A stretch of 64,000 bases of DNA from Mycolicibacterium austroafricanum (GCF_000612725.1 NZ_HG964455.1:156432-220431), one strand, 5' to 3'; positions 7,616 through 17,074 are shown, numbered from the stretch's first letter. The notes: a model not told the origin generated them from the letters alone. A program made the numbers and translations.

Positions 7616-8163
7616 AAGAAGCACAGCGCCCCGACGAAGGTGCCGAGGTTTGCCAGCCACTCGTCGGCGGTGACTCCGTCCTTGCGGACGAACGCAGCCA
7701 CAGCCGAAACCCCGAACGCGACACAGCCGATCAGATTGACGACACCGGCGCGCCAGTCGCGGGACCGGAGCTCCAGGACTCCGGTCACCGCGGTGACCGC
7801 CATCATCGCGAGTGCACCGCTGATCAGGAAGAACAGCGACCCGGTGGCGTCGGGGACCCAGACATAGCGGCGTTCGGCGGCCACGGCATGCGCCCACACG
7901 GCGGCGCCGGTGCTGAGGTTGAAAAGCACGGTTCCCGCGAACTGCACTGCGGCCGCGGACCATTCGAATCTGGCGGCCCGATCCGACAGGGTCAGCTGCA
8001 TCCACGCCGCGGTGGTGAAGAACCACGAACCGACAAAGCACAGCAGGTTCGCCGTCCCGGCTCCGGCCCACGCCGCGAACCCGGGCGCGGTCGCCACCGC
8101 GAACAACGAGGATCCGATCGCGAACAGCCGGCACTGCCGAGTCAGCGACGCGAACCCGGCGAT
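7576..8163 (-). CDS. YrhK-like integral membrane protein, start unresolved
   Basis: About 190 residues with six hydrophobic segments; the recurring pattern RLFAIGSSLFAV...NLLCFVGSWFFTTAA resembles YrhK-domain membrane proteins. Function unknown. The frame opens directly after the leuB stop, but no ATG, GTG or TTG lies between that stop and the conserved RLFAIGSS segment. The first standard codon is TTG at 8106, inside the first membrane segment. A CTG at 8145, or another non-standard start, is possible. The last codons come from the 26-bp tandem repeat. It is probably cotranscribed with serA-leuB. Confidence 0.6.
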   Translation of the reverse strand: MAGFASLTRQCRLFAIGSSLFAVATAPGFAAWAGAGTANLLCFVGSWFFTTAAWMQLTLSDRAARFEWSAAAVQFAGTVLFNLSTGAAVWAHAVAAERRYVWVPDATGSLFFLISGALAMMAVTAVTGVLELRSRDWRAGVVNLIGCVAFGVSAVAAFVRKDGVTADEWLANLGTFVGALCFFVAAVMELPRPRR

Positions 8164-8165
8164 GG

Positions 8166-9176
8166 CTACAGCTTCCCGAGGATCCGCTCGCCGACCGCAG
8201 CGGTCGACAGTTTCTCGTCTCCGCGGGTGGCCAGATGCTCGGCGACCGCCTTGTCGACCCGTGCCGCCGCGTCCACTTCCGCCATGTGCGCCAGCAGAAG
8301 CGACACCGACATCACGGCGGCCGTCGGATCGGCGATGCCCTGCCCGGCGATGTCGGGTGCGCTGCCGTGCACCGGCTCGAACATCGACGGATGGGTCAGC
8401 GTGGCATCGATGTTGCCGCTGGCGGCCAGCCCGATGCCGCCGCACACCGCGGCCGCGAGGTCGGTGATGATGTCGCCGAACAGGTTGTCGGTGACGATGA
8501 CATCGAATCGGCCCGGGTCGGTCACCATGTGGATGGTGGCGGCGTCGACGTGCTGGTAGGCGACCTCGACGTCCGGATACTCGGCCGCCACCGTCTGCAC
8601 CGTGCGCCACCACAGCGATCCCGCGTTGGTGAGCACGTTGTTCTTGTGCACCAGGGTCAGATGCTTACGCCGTTGTTGGGCCCGCCCGAACGCGTCCTGC
8701 ACCGCTCGGCGCACCCCGAACGCGGTGTTCACGCTGACCTCGGTGGCGATCTCGTGCGGGGTCCCGACGCGGATGGCGCCACCGTTGCCGGTGTAGGGCC
8801 CCTCGGTCCCCTCTCGCACGACGACGAAGTCGATCTCCGGGTTGCCTGCCAGCGGACTCTGCACGCCCGGGTAGAGACGCGCGGGCCGCAGGTTGATGTG
8901 GTGATCGAGCTCGAATCGGATACGCAGCAGCAGCCCGCGCTCCAACAGGCCACTGGGAACCGACGGATCCCCGATCGCGCCGAGCAGGATCGCGTCGTGA
9001 CCCTTGAGTTCTTCCAACACCGAGTCAGGCAGAACCTCACCCGTCTTGTGGTACTGCCGCGCGCCCAGGTCGTATTCGGTTTTCTCGACACCGGGCAGCA
9101 CCGCGTCGAGCACCTTGAGCGCTTCGGTGATGACTTCGGGTCCGATGCCGTCGCCGGCGATCACTGCGAGTCTCAT
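8166..9176 (-). CDS. leuB: 3-isopropylmalate dehydrogenase
   Basis: NAD-dependent oxidative decarboxylation of 3-isopropylmalate, the third committed leucine step; cytoplasmic dimer. It has 336 residues, the short actinobacterial form. Motifs are GDGIGPEV (8-15), the substrate/metal segment VTDNLFGDI (228-236), and the NAD loop HGSAPDIAG (270-278). The start overlaps the serA stop by 4 bp, so leucine and serine genes share a transcript here. Unlike leuCD, no IclR-type operator is visible in front. Confidence 0.96.
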   Translation of the reverse strand: MRLAVIAGDGIGPEVITEALKVLDAVLPGVEKTEYDLGARQYHKTGEVLPDSVLEELKGHDAILLGAIGDPSVPSGLLERGLLLRIRFELDHHINLRPARLYPGVQSPLAGNPEIDFVVVREGTEGPYTGNGGAIRVGTPHEIATEVSVNTAFGVRRAVQDAFGRAQQRRKHLTLVHKNNVLTNAGSLWWRTVQTVAAEYPDVEVAYQHVDAATIHMVTDPGRFDVIVTDNLFGDIITDLAAAVCGGIGLAASGNIDATLTHPSMFEPVHGSAPDIAGQGIADPTAAVMSVSLLLAHMAEVDAAARVDKAVAEHLATRGDEKLSTAAVGERILGKL

Positions 9177-10759
9177 GTCAGGTCCACCACTTCCAGCGTC
9201 ACAGCGTTCACGTCTCTTCCGATGGCGGCAAGAACTTCGCCGGGAACCTCACGGTCGAGTCGCAGCATCACCGTCGCACCGATGCCGTCGGCGTCCTGGC
9301 TGAGCTGCGCGGCCAGGATGTTGACGGCAGCGCCGCCGAGCAGGGTGCCGATCTTGCCGAGCGCACCGGGCTGGTCGTCATAGTTGATGATCAGGTTGAC
9401 ACCCTCGGCACGCAGTTCGAGGTTGCGTCCGTTGATCTGGACGATCTTCTCGACCAGCTGCGGGCCCGTCAACGTACCCGCGACGTTGACGGTGGACCCG
9501 TCGGCGGCCACGGCACGCACGTCGACGACGCTGCGGTGATTGGCGCTCTCCGTCGCGGTGGTGATCGACGCTTCGACACCACGCTCGGAGGCCAGCGCCG
9601 GCGCGTTGACGAACGTGACGGGATGCTCGATCACCGCCGAGAACAGCCCGCGCAGGGCCGAAAGCTTGAGCACCTCAACTTCTTCGCTCGCCAGCTCACC
9701 CTGCACCTGCACCTGCAGCGACACCGGCGGTTCGCTCGACAGCACTCCGACGAGCAGGCCCAGCTTGCGGACCAGGTCCAGCCACGGCGCCACCTCCTCG
9801 CCGACGGCACCGCCGCCGACATTGACCGCGTCCGGTACGAACTCCCCGGCCAGGGCGAGCTTCACACTGGCCGCGACGTCGGTGCCCGCGCGGTCCTGCG
9901 CCTCGACGGTCGAGGCGCCGAGATGCGGGGTCACCACGACCTGAGGCAGCTCGAACAGCGGGCTGTCGGTGCACGGCTCGGTGGAGAAGACGTCCAGTCC
10001 GGCCCCGCGCACGTGGCCGCTGTTGATCGCGTCGGCCAGCGCGGCCTCGTCGATGAGGCCGCCGCGGGCCGCGTTGACGATGATGACGCCGGGCTTGGTC
10101 TTGGCCAGCGCTTCCTTGCCGATCAGGCCGGCGGTCTCCTTGGTCTTGGGCAGATGCACCGAGATGAAGTCGGCACGACCCAGAAGCTCGTCGAGGGTCA
10201 GAAGCTCGATGCCCAGCTGCGCGGCGCGCGCGTGCGACACATAGGGGTCGTAGGCGGTGATGTGCGCGCCGAAAGCGGCCAGCCGCTGCGCCACCAGCTG
10301 GCCGATGCGGCCGAGGCCGACCACACCGACGGTCTTTCCGAAGATCTCGGTGCCGGAGAACGAGGAACGCTTCCAGCTGTGCTCGCGCAGCGTCGCATCA
10401 GCGGCAGGGATCTGGCGCGCGGCGGCCAACAGCAGCGCCAGCGCGTGCTCGGCCGCGCTGTGGATGTTCGACGTCGGCGCGTTGACGACCAGCACCCCGC
10501 GGGCCGTGGCGGCGTCGACGTCGACGTTGTCGAGCCCGACGCCGGCGCGCGCGACGATCTTCAGTTTCGGGGCCGCGGCCAGGACCTCGGCGTCGACCGT
10601 GGTGGCCGAGCGCACCAGCAGCGCATCGGCGTCGGCGACGGCGGCCAGCAGCTTCTCTCGGTCGGGCCCGTCAACCCAGCGGACCTCGACCTGGTCGCCC
10701 AGGGCCTCCACCGTCGATTGGGCCAGCTTGTCGGCGATCAGTACCACAGGAAGACTCAC
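9173..10759 (-). CDS. serA: D-3-phosphoglycerate dehydrogenase
   Basis: First step of serine synthesis, oxidising 3-phosphoglycerate with NAD. The 528 residues are the long type I form: catalytic/NAD domains (GLGRIG 148-153; Arg232, Glu261 and His279 in VTPHLGAS), an intervening ASB domain near 320-450, and a C-terminal ACT domain from about 455 (NYDDQPGALGKIG) for serine feedback. GGAG lies 5 nt before the GTG start. It forms an operon with leuB. serB2, the last serine-pathway enzyme, is at 57.8-59.0 kb. Confidence 0.97.
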   Translation of the reverse strand: MSLPVVLIADKLAQSTVEALGDQVEVRWVDGPDREKLLAAVADADALLVRSATTVDAEVLAAAPKLKIVARAGVGLDNVDVDAATARGVLVVNAPTSNIHSAAEHALALLLAAARQIPAADATLREHSWKRSSFSGTEIFGKTVGVVGLGRIGQLVAQRLAAFGAHITAYDPYVSHARAAQLGIELLTLDELLGRADFISVHLPKTKETAGLIGKEALAKTKPGVIIVNAARGGLIDEAALADAINSGHVRGAGLDVFSTEPCTDSPLFELPQVVVTPHLGASTVEAQDRAGTDVAASVKLALAGEFVPDAVNVGGGAVGEEVAPWLDLVRKLGLLVGVLSSEPPVSLQVQVQGELASEEVEVLKLSALRGLFSAVIEHPVTFVNAPALASERGVEASITTATESANHRSVVDVRAVAADGSTVNVAGTLTGPQLVEKIVQINGRNLELRAEGVNLIINYDDQPGALGKIGTLLGGAAVNILAAQLSQDADGIGATVMLRLDREVPGEVLAAIGRDVNAVTLEVVDLT

Positions 10760-10773
10760 GAGGCTCCAGCCTA

Positions 10774-12222
10774 ATGGGCTCTAATGTCCAGGTGGAATTG
10801 ACCGTCGTCGGAAGTGGCCCCAACGGGTTGGCGGCCGCCGTGATCTGCGCCCGAGCCGGGCTGTCCGTTCGGGTCGTCGAGGCGCAGCCGACTCCGGGCG
10901 GAGGTGCCCGGACCCTGCCCGACCCGGAGTTCTCGGGGGTGTCGCACGACATCTGCTCGGCCGTGCACCCGCTGGCGCTGGCCTCACCGTTCTTCGCCGA
11001 GTTCGATCTGCAAGCCCGGGGCGTCACGTTGGCGGTCCCCGAGGTGTCCTACGGCAATCCGCTGCCCGGGCGCCCGGCGGCCGTCGGGTACCGCGACATC
11101 GAACGCACCTGCGCCGAGCTCGACGACGGCGCGTCGTGGCGACGGCTGCTGGGACCGTTGGCCGACGACTGCGACGGCGTGGTCGGATTGCTGCTGGGAG
11201 ACAAGCGTTCGATTCCCCCGAGCATTCCGGCGGCGGTGCGCGTCGCCCCCCGACTGCTGGCGCAGGGCAGCCCGGCCTGGGGCACCCTTGCGGGCGAGGA
11301 CGCCAGAGCGTTGTTCACCGGCGTTGCGGCACATACGATTTCGCGGATGCCGTCGCTGGTGTCCGCGGGGGCCGGGCTGATGCTGGCCACCCTCGGCCAC
11401 ACGGTGGGCTGGCCGGTCCCCTCCGGTGGATCGCAGGCGATCCCCGACGCGTTGCTCGCCGATCTGCAGGCCCACGGTGGAGAGCTCGTCCTCGGCGAGG
11501 AGGTGACGAGCCCGCCGTCGGGTGTCGTGCTCTACGACACGGCGCCGACGGCACTGCTGCGCATCTACGGCGACCGGCTTCCGCCGGGATACGCGAAGAC
11601 ATTGCGGCGCTACCGCTACGGTCCGGGGGTGGCGAAGGTCGATTTCGTGTTGTCCGGCGAGATCCCCTGGCGCGATCCACGTTTGGCGAATGCTCCGACG
11701 CTGCATCTGGGCGGCGACCGGGCCACGATGGCGCGCGCGGAGAAGGACGTCGCGGCGGGCCGCCACGCCGAATGGCCGATGGTGCTCGCCTCCCTCCCCC
11801 ACCTCGCCGACCCGGGCCGGGTGGACCCGCAGGGGCGCCGACCACTGTGGACCTACGCCCATGTCCCCGCCGGCTCGACGGTCGACATGGCCGAGGCCGT
11901 CACCGAGGTGATCGAGCGGTTCGCTCCCGGCTTCCGCGACGTGGTGGTGGGGGTGCGCAGCGTGCCCGCGGCGCGACTGTCCTCGCACAACGCCAACCTC
12001 GTCGGCGGCGACATCGGTGTCGGCGGCAACAATATGGTCAGCGCGCTCACCGGGCCGGCCCTGCGCTGGAATCCGTGGTCGACGCCGATCCCCAAGGCGT
12101 ATCTGTGTTCGTCGGCCACCCCGCCCGGCGGCGGTGTGCATGGCATGGCCGGTTTCTACGCCGCCCGCACCGTGCTGCGTCGGGAATTCGGGATCAGGGA
12201 ACTTCCCCCGCTCGCGCCCTGA
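10774..12222 (+). CDS. FAD-dependent oxidoreductase, phytoene desaturase-like
   Basis: A 482-residue flavoprotein of the NAD(P)/FAD amine-oxidase/CrtI group. The N-terminal dinucleotide fold is VVGSGPNGLAAAV (about 11-23) followed by VVEAQPTPGGGARTL, and GVHGMAGFYAAR near the C-terminus is the typical closing FAD segment. The substrate is unknown; no carotenoid genes lie nearby. Only 14 bp separate it from the divergent serA start. GTG 10792 (MELTVVGSGPNG) is an equally plausible start that leaves more room for promoters. In position it matches Rv2997. Confidence 0.82.
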   Translation: MGSNVQVELTVVGSGPNGLAAAVICARAGLSVRVVEAQPTPGGGARTLPDPEFSGVSHDICSAVHPLALASPFFAEFDLQARGVTLAVPEVSYGNPLPGRPAAVGYRDIERTCAELDDGASWRRLLGPLADDCDGVVGLLLGDKRSIPPSIPAAVRVAPRLLAQGSPAWGTLAGEDARALFTGVAAHTISRMPSLVSAGAGLMLATLGHTVGWPVPSGGSQAIPDALLADLQAHGGELVLGEEVTSPPSGVVLYDTAPTALLRIYGDRLPPGYAKTLRRYRYGPGVAKVDFVLSGEIPWRDPRLANAPTLHLGGDRATMARAEKDVAAGRHAEWPMVLASLPHLADPGRVDPQGRRPLWTYAHVPAGSTVDMAEAVTEVIERFAPGFRDVVVGVRSVPAARLSSHNANLVGGDIGVGGNNMVSALTGPALRWNPWSTPIPKAYLCSSATPPGGGVHGMAGFYAARTVLRREFGIRELPPLAP

Positions 12223-12254
12223 ATTCCAGCCGAGATCCCGCGTAGGGTGACGCC

Positions 12255-12851
12255 ATGACGAAAGTGGCAGTCATCTACTACTCGGCGACGGGCCACGGCA
12301 CCGCCATGGCAAACCGCGTAGCGGCCGCCGCCGAGGCGGCCGGTGCCGAGGTCCGGGTGCGGCACGTCGCCGAGACCCGCGACCCCGAGACATTCGCGAA
12401 CAACCCGGCGTGGACGGCGAATTACGAAGCGACGAAAGACCTTCCGGCCGCGACCGGCGAGGATATCGTCTGGGCGGATGCGGTGATCTTCGGTTCCCCC
12501 ACCCGGTTCGGCAACACGGCCTCGCAATTCCGGACGTTCGTCGACTCTCTCGGCGGGCTGTGGGCGCAGGGCAAGCTCGCCGACAAGGTCTACGCCGGCT
12601 TCACATCGTCTCAGACCGCGCACGGCGGCCAGGAGACGACGCTCATCACCCTCTACGTCACGCTGATGCACTTCGGCGGGATCATCGTGCCGCCCGGATA
12701 CACCGACGGGGTCAAGTTCGCCGACGGGAACCCGTACGGCGTCGGCCACATCACCGGTCCCGAGAACCGCAACGAGCTCGACGAAGCAACTTTGGCCGCG
12801 CTCGATCACCTCGCCCGGCGAGTGGTCGGCGTCGCCGATCGGCTCGGTTAG
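12255..12851 (+). CDS. wrbA: NAD(P)H:quinone oxidoreductase, WrbA type
   Basis: FMN flavodoxin-like enzyme that reduces quinones by two electrons and so limits redox cycling; 198 residues, the usual WrbA length. FMN-binding stretches are YSATGHGTAMANRVA (about 10-24), GSPTRFGNTASQFRTF (about 79-94) and FTSSQTAHGGQETT (about 115-128). It is preceded by a GTAGGGTGACGCC leader rather than a strong ribosome site. It converges with the DUF3159 gene with a 4-bp stop overlap. Confidence 0.93.
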   Translation: MTKVAVIYYSATGHGTAMANRVAAAAEAAGAEVRVRHVAETRDPETFANNPAWTANYEATKDLPAATGEDIVWADAVIFGSPTRFGNTASQFRTFVDSLGGLWAQGKLADKVYAGFTSSQTAHGGQETTLITLYVTLMHFGGIIVPPGYTDGVKFADGNPYGVGHITGPENRNELDEATLAALDHLARRVVGVADRLG

Positions 12852-13480
12852 GCGGGCTCGGCGCCTTTGGGTAAGGTCCGCATCGCCGTCCGGATCGCCA
12901 GATAGATCAGCGTCGAGGTGACCAGGAATATCGGCCACCCCATGGCAATCCGCGCCACCGCGAGCAATCCTTCCTGGTCGGTGTCGTAGAGGTAGAACTG
13001 CACCGCGAACCGCGTCGCGGACACCGCCGCCATCATCAGCGTGACGAGAACGAACGCGGTTCGGACGCGGGGGGTCCGCCGCCAGGTGTCGTCGCGGCCG
13101 GTCATCCACGCCCAGACGACGCCGATCAACGGTCGTCCCACCACGACCGAGCCGGTGAACAGGACCGCCATCGCCAGGTACATCCAGATGCCGGGCAGAT
13201 AGAAGTCTTTGGCCCGACCGGTGGCCAGAGCCAGCCCGGCACCGACCGCGATCCCCGCGAAGCCGAACAGGGCAGGCCGCGTCGACTCGCGCCGCACCAA
13301 CTGCAGCACCAGGACGATCGCGCCGGCGCCGAGCGCTGCGATCAGGGCCGGCGTCAGCCCGGCGACCGCGTTGAGCGCAGCGAAGGTCGTCACCGGCAGG
13401 GCGGTGTACACCAGCCCGCGGATGCCGCCCGCCCGGGCCAACAGGACGGTGGCCGGCGTCGAAGTGCCCGTCATGATCAT
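12848..13480 (-). CDS. DUF3159 membrane protein
   Basis: An actinobacterial membrane protein of unknown function, 210 residues from ATG 13480, with about six hydrophobic helices. Family features are GGIRGLVYTALPVTTFA at the start and the repeated VRRES and RPLIGVVWAWM segments. An open frame extends to GTG 13534, but those extra codons lie inside the long hairpin after ilvC, so the shorter start is preferred. It lies downstream of ilvC in the same direction, separated by that hairpin. Confidence 0.8.
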   Translation of the reverse strand: MIMTGTSTPATVLLARAGGIRGLVYTALPVTTFAALNAVAGLTPALIAALGAGAIVLVLQLVRRESTRPALFGFAGIAVGAGLALATGRAKDFYLPGIWMYLAMAVLFTGSVVVGRPLIGVVWAWMTGRDDTWRRTPRVRTAFVLVTLMMAAVSATRFAVQFYLYDTDQEGLLAVARIAMGWPIFLVTSTLIYLAIRTAMRTLPKGAEPA

Positions 13481-13497
13481 CGAGAGTACCGACCGCA

Positions 13498-13548
13498 CGA
13501 TTTCGGTGTAGTTGGTCACGCTGAGGGCGACCAACTACACCGAAATCG
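13498..13548 (-). terminator. 20-bp perfect hairpin after ilvC
   Basis: Arms CGATTTCGGTGTAGTTGGTC (13498-13517) and its exact complement (13529-13548) enclose an 11-nt loop. On the minus strand it begins 8 nt after the ilvC stop. It has no U tract. Similar long hairpins sit after pfkA and etfA. It probably defines the 3 prime end of ilvBNC mRNA. Confidence 0.7.
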
Positions 13549-13555
13549 CGGAAAG

Positions 13556-14569
13556 CTAGGCGGTTTCGGTGATGGGGCGGTCGACCCAGCTCATCAGGTC
13601 GCGCAGCTTCTTGCCGGTGACCTCGATCGGGTGCTCGGCGTTCTTCTTGCGCAGAGCTTCGAGTTCCTTGTTTCCGCCCTCGACGTTGGCGACCAGGCGC
13701 TTGACGAACGTGCCGTCCTGGATGTCCTTGAGGATGTCCTGCATCCGCTTCTTGGTGTCGGCGTCGATGACGCGCGGACCGGACAGGTAGCCGCCGAACT
13801 CCGCGGTGTCACTCACCGAGTAGTTCATCCGGGCGATGCCACCCTCGTACATCAGGTCGACGATCAGCTTGAGCTCGTGCAGCACCTCGAAGTAGGCCAT
13901 CTCCGGGGCGTAACCCGCCTCGACCATGACCTCGAATCCGGTCTTGACCAGTTCCTCGGTGCCGCCGCACAACACAGCCTGCTCACCGAACAGGTCGGTC
14001 TCGGTCTCTTCCTTGAACGTGGTCTTGATGACACCGGCGCGGGCGCCGCCGATGGCTGCGGCGTACGACAGCGCCAGCGCCTGGCCCTCACCCTTGGGGT
14101 CCTGGTCGATGGCGATCAGGCAGGGCACGCCCTTGCCGTCGACGAACTGGCGGCGGACCAGGTGGCCGGGGCCCTTGGGGGCGACCATGCCGATGGTGAC
14201 GTTGGCCGGCGGCTTGATCAGACCGAAGTGGATGTTGAGGCCGTGACCGAAGAACAGCGCGTTGCCGTCCTCCAGGTTGGGCTCGATGTCGTTGGTGAAG
14301 ATCTCGGCCTGCGCAGTGTCAGGCGCCAGCAGCATGATCACGTCGGCCCACTTGGCGACCTCTGCCGGGGTGTCGACCTCGAGACCCTGCTCGGTGACCT
14401 TCTCGCGGGACTTCGAGCCCTCCTTGAGACCGACCTTCACCTGGACACCGGAGTCGCGCAGGCTCAGCGAGTGCGCGTGCCCCTGGCTGCCGTAGCCGAT
14501 GACGGCGACCTTGCGGCCCTGAATAATCGACAGGTCCGCGTCGGCGTCATAGAACATCTCAACTGCCAT
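13556..14569 (-). CDS. ilvC: ketol-acid reductoisomerase
   Basis: Second common step of isoleucine and valine synthesis: Mg-dependent alkyl migration and NADPH reduction of acetolactate or acetohydroxybutyrate. It has 337 residues, the class I short form. The nucleotide fold is VAVIGYGSQGHAHS (21-34). The C-terminal knotted domain carries DLFGEQAVLCGG and LIVDLMYEGGIARM, with the acidic metal ligands. It is the last gene of ilvB-ilvN-ilvC, 39 bp after ilvN, and is followed by a long hairpin. Confidence 0.98.
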   Translation of the reverse strand: MAVEMFYDADADLSIIQGRKVAVIGYGSQGHAHSLSLRDSGVQVKVGLKEGSKSREKVTEQGLEVDTPAEVAKWADVIMLLAPDTAQAEIFTNDIEPNLEDGNALFFGHGLNIHFGLIKPPANVTIGMVAPKGPGHLVRRQFVDGKGVPCLIAIDQDPKGEGQALALSYAAAIGGARAGVIKTTFKEETETDLFGEQAVLCGGTEELVKTGFEVMVEAGYAPEMAYFEVLHELKLIVDLMYEGGIARMNYSVSDTAEFGGYLSGPRVIDADTKKRMQDILKDIQDGTFVKRLVANVEGGNKELEALRKKNAEHPIEVTGKKLRDLMSWVDRPITETA

Positions 14570-14608
14570 CTTCGTGAATCTTCTTTCTTCTGTTTGCTTT
14601 TCAGGTTC

Positions 14609-15109
14609 TTACTTGGTGCTGATACCGCGCGGGCCGCGGGACAGCGACACCACACCGGACTGGACGATCTCCCGGATCCCGTAAGGCTCGAGCACCCTCA
14701 GCAGCGCCTCGATCTTGCCAGGTGTCCCGGTGGCCTCGACAGTGAGCGACTCGTTGGAGACGTCGACGACCTTGGCCCGGAACAGGTTGACCGCCTCGAT
14801 GACCTGCCCACGGGTGGCGGCATCGGTGCGGACCTTGATCAGCGCGAGCTCCCGGGAGACGGAGTTCTCCTCGTCCTGCTCGACGATCTTGATCACGTTG
14901 ATCAGCTTGTTGAGCTGCTTGGTGATCTGCTCCAGGGGCGACTCCTCGACGTCGACCACGATGGTCATCCGCGAGAGGTCCTTGTGTTCGGTGGCGCCGA
15001 CCGCCAGTGACTGGATGTTGTAGCCGCGGCGCGAGAACAGCGACGCCACGCGGGCCAGCACACCGGGCTTGTCTTCGACGAGCACCGACAGCGTGTGGGT
15101 GATGCTCAT
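14609..15109 (-). CDS. ilvN: acetolactate synthase regulatory subunit
   Basis: Small ACT-domain subunit that activates the catalytic subunit and mediates valine feedback. It has 166 residues. The N-terminal ACT domain reads HTLSVLVEDKPGVLARVASLF (about 4-24), followed by FSRRGYNIQSLAVG, and a C-terminal ALS_ss domain ends FGIREIV-like YGIREIVQSG. It lies 31 bp after ilvB and 39 bp before ilvC, in one operon under the attenuator at 17.1-17.2 kb. Confidence 0.97.
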   Translation of the reverse strand: MSITHTLSVLVEDKPGVLARVASLFSRRGYNIQSLAVGATEHKDLSRMTIVVDVEESPLEQITKQLNKLINVIKIVEQDEENSVSRELALIKVRTDAATRGQVIEAVNLFRAKVVDVSNESLTVEATGTPGKIEALLRVLEPYGIREIVQSGVVSLSRGPRGISTK

Positions 15110-15140
15110 CTACAGGCTCCGTTCTTCGCGCAAGCACTCA

Positions 15141-17018
15141 TCAGGCGTGCCCCTCTTCGTTGTCGAACAGCGGTCGGATACCGCGTGCGGCCTGGATCTC
15201 ATCATTGCTGGTGCCTGCGGCCACCATCGGCCACACCTGGGCATCGGCGCCGACGACGAACTCGATCACCACCGGTCGGTCGTTGATCGCGCGCGCCTGG
15301 CTGATGACGTCTGCCACATCCTCGCTACGCTCACAACGCAATCCGACGCAGCCCAGCGCCTCGGACAGCTTGACGAAGTCCGGGATGCGGCGGGAGTGGG
15401 TGGCCAGATCGGTTTGGCTGTACCGCTCTTCGTAGAACAGTGTCTGCCATTGACGCACCATGCCGAGATTGCCGTTGTTGATCAGCGCGACCTTGATCGG
15501 CACCCCTTCGATGGCGCACGTGGCCAGCTCCTGGTTGGTCATCTGGAAGCAGCCGTCGCCGTCGATCGCCCACACCTCGGCCTCCGGGCGGCCCATCTTG
15601 GCGCCCATCGCCGCAGGCACCGCGAAGCCCATGGTGCCCAGACCACCGGAGTTGATCCACGTCTTGGGGTTCTCATACGAGATGAACTGCGCCGCCCACA
15701 TCTGGTGCTGACCCACGCCGGCCACATAGACCGCGTCCGAGCCCGCGATCTTGCCCAGCGTCTCGATCACGAACTCCGGCGACAGGCTGCCGTCACTCTG
15801 CGGGCCGTAGCTCAGCGGGTAGGTCGACTCAATCCCGCGCAGGTACTCCCACCAGTTGTCCAACTTGGTCGAGGCGGTCGCGCCGTCGCGGCGCAGGACC
15901 TCGATCAGATCGGTGATCACGGCCTTGACGTCGCCGACGATCGGCACGTCGGCGTGCCGGTTCTTGCCGATCTCGGCCGGGTCGATGTCAGCGTGGATCA
16001 CCTTGGCCTCGGGCGCGAACGAGTCCAGCTTGCCGGTCACGCGGTCGTCGAAGCGGGTGCCCAGCGCGATCAGCAGATCGCTGCGCTGCAGCGCGGCCAC
16101 CGCGGCGACCGTGCCGTGCATGCCCGGCATGCCGAGGTTCTGCGGATGGCTGTCCGGGAACGCACCGCGGGCCATCAACGTGGTCACCACCGGGATGCCG
16201 GTCAGCTCGGCCAGGTCCAGCAGCTGCTCGCTGGCCTCGCCGCGGATCACGCCGCCGCCGACGTAGAGCACCGGCTTGCTGGCCTCGCCGATCAGTTTGG
16301 CGGCCTCGCGGATCTGACGGTTGTGCGGTTTGGTGTTCGGCTTGTAGCCCGGCAGCTCGAACTGCGGGGGCCAGGCGAACGTGCACTCGCCCTGCAGAAT
16401 GTCCTTCGGGATGTCGACCAGCACCGGACCTGGCCGCCCGCTGGAGGCGATATGGAACGCCTCGGCGATGACGCGCGCGATGTCGTCACCGTCGCGGACC
16501 AGGAAGTTGTGCTTGGTGACCGGCATCGTGATGCCCGAGATGTCGGCTTCCTGGAACGCGTCGGTGCCGATCAGGGCGCGTCCGACCTGCCCGGTGATCG
16601 CCACCATCGGGATCGAGTCCATGTAGGCGTCGGCCAGCGGTGTCACCAGGTTGGTCGCCCCGGGACCCGACGTGGCCATGCACACCCCGACCCTGCCGGT
16701 GGCGTGCGCGTAGCCGCTGGCCGCGTGGCCCCCGCCCTGCTCGTGACGGACCAGAACGTGGCGCAGCTTCTTCGAGTCGAAAAGCGGGTCGTAGACCGGC
16801 AGCACGGCACCGCCCGGGATGCCGAAGATGACGTCGACACCGAGTTCCTCAAGCGATCGGATGACCGCCTGCGCTCCGGTGAGCTGTTGTGGGGCAATGT
16901 TGTTCGGTTGGCGAGTGGCTTGCGACGGGGCCGGCGCGGAGTTGTGCTTCGCGGCGGCCGCTGTCCCGTCCGTCGGGGTCGCCGACTGCTCGGGCGGTCG
17001 CTTGGTAGGTGCGCTCAC
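15141..17018 (-). CDS. ilvB: acetolactate synthase catalytic subunit
   Basis: TPP, Mg and FAD enzyme joining two pyruvates, or pyruvate and 2-ketobutyrate, at the start of valine, leucine and isoleucine synthesis. It has 625 residues from GTG 17018. The invariant Glu93 in RHEQGGGHAASG activates TPP, GDGCFQM with NNGNLGM is the C-terminal TPP motif, and GGAVLPVYDPL marks the N-terminal pocket. AGAGGA, 5 nt before GTG 17018, decides the start; a frame open to 17057 would begin upstream of that site. The first 35 residues are Pro/Thr/Ala-rich. It is the first gene of ilvBNC. Confidence 0.97.
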   Translation of the reverse strand: MSAPTKRPPEQSATPTDGTAAAAKHNSAPAPSQATRQPNNIAPQQLTGAQAVIRSLEELGVDVIFGIPGGAVLPVYDPLFDSKKLRHVLVRHEQGGGHAASGYAHATGRVGVCMATSGPGATNLVTPLADAYMDSIPMVAITGQVGRALIGTDAFQEADISGITMPVTKHNFLVRDGDDIARVIAEAFHIASSGRPGPVLVDIPKDILQGECTFAWPPQFELPGYKPNTKPHNRQIREAAKLIGEASKPVLYVGGGVIRGEASEQLLDLAELTGIPVVTTLMARGAFPDSHPQNLGMPGMHGTVAAVAALQRSDLLIALGTRFDDRVTGKLDSFAPEAKVIHADIDPAEIGKNRHADVPIVGDVKAVITDLIEVLRRDGATASTKLDNWWEYLRGIESTYPLSYGPQSDGSLSPEFVIETLGKIAGSDAVYVAGVGQHQMWAAQFISYENPKTWINSGGLGTMGFAVPAAMGAKMGRPEAEVWAIDGDGCFQMTNQELATCAIEGVPIKVALINNGNLGMVRQWQTLFYEERYSQTDLATHSRRIPDFVKLSEALGCVGLRCERSEDVADVISQARAINDRPVVIEFVVGADAQVWPMVAAGTSNDEIQAARGIRPLFDNEEGHA

Positions 17019-17074
17019 GGTGTCCTCTGGTCTTTCTCGGTCGGCCGATCTTCTCAAATCGGTGCTGGGGCAAC

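Noticed and set aside
13481..13534. N-terminal extension of the DUF3159 protein
   Set aside because: The extra codons are the arm of a perfect 20-bp hairpin belonging to the ilvC 3 prime end, and the family begins near the GGIRGLVY segment.
17019..17057. Upstream extension of ilvB by 13 codons
   Set aside because: The ribosome site AGAGGA fits GTG 17018; the longer form would start upstream of it, close to the terminator.
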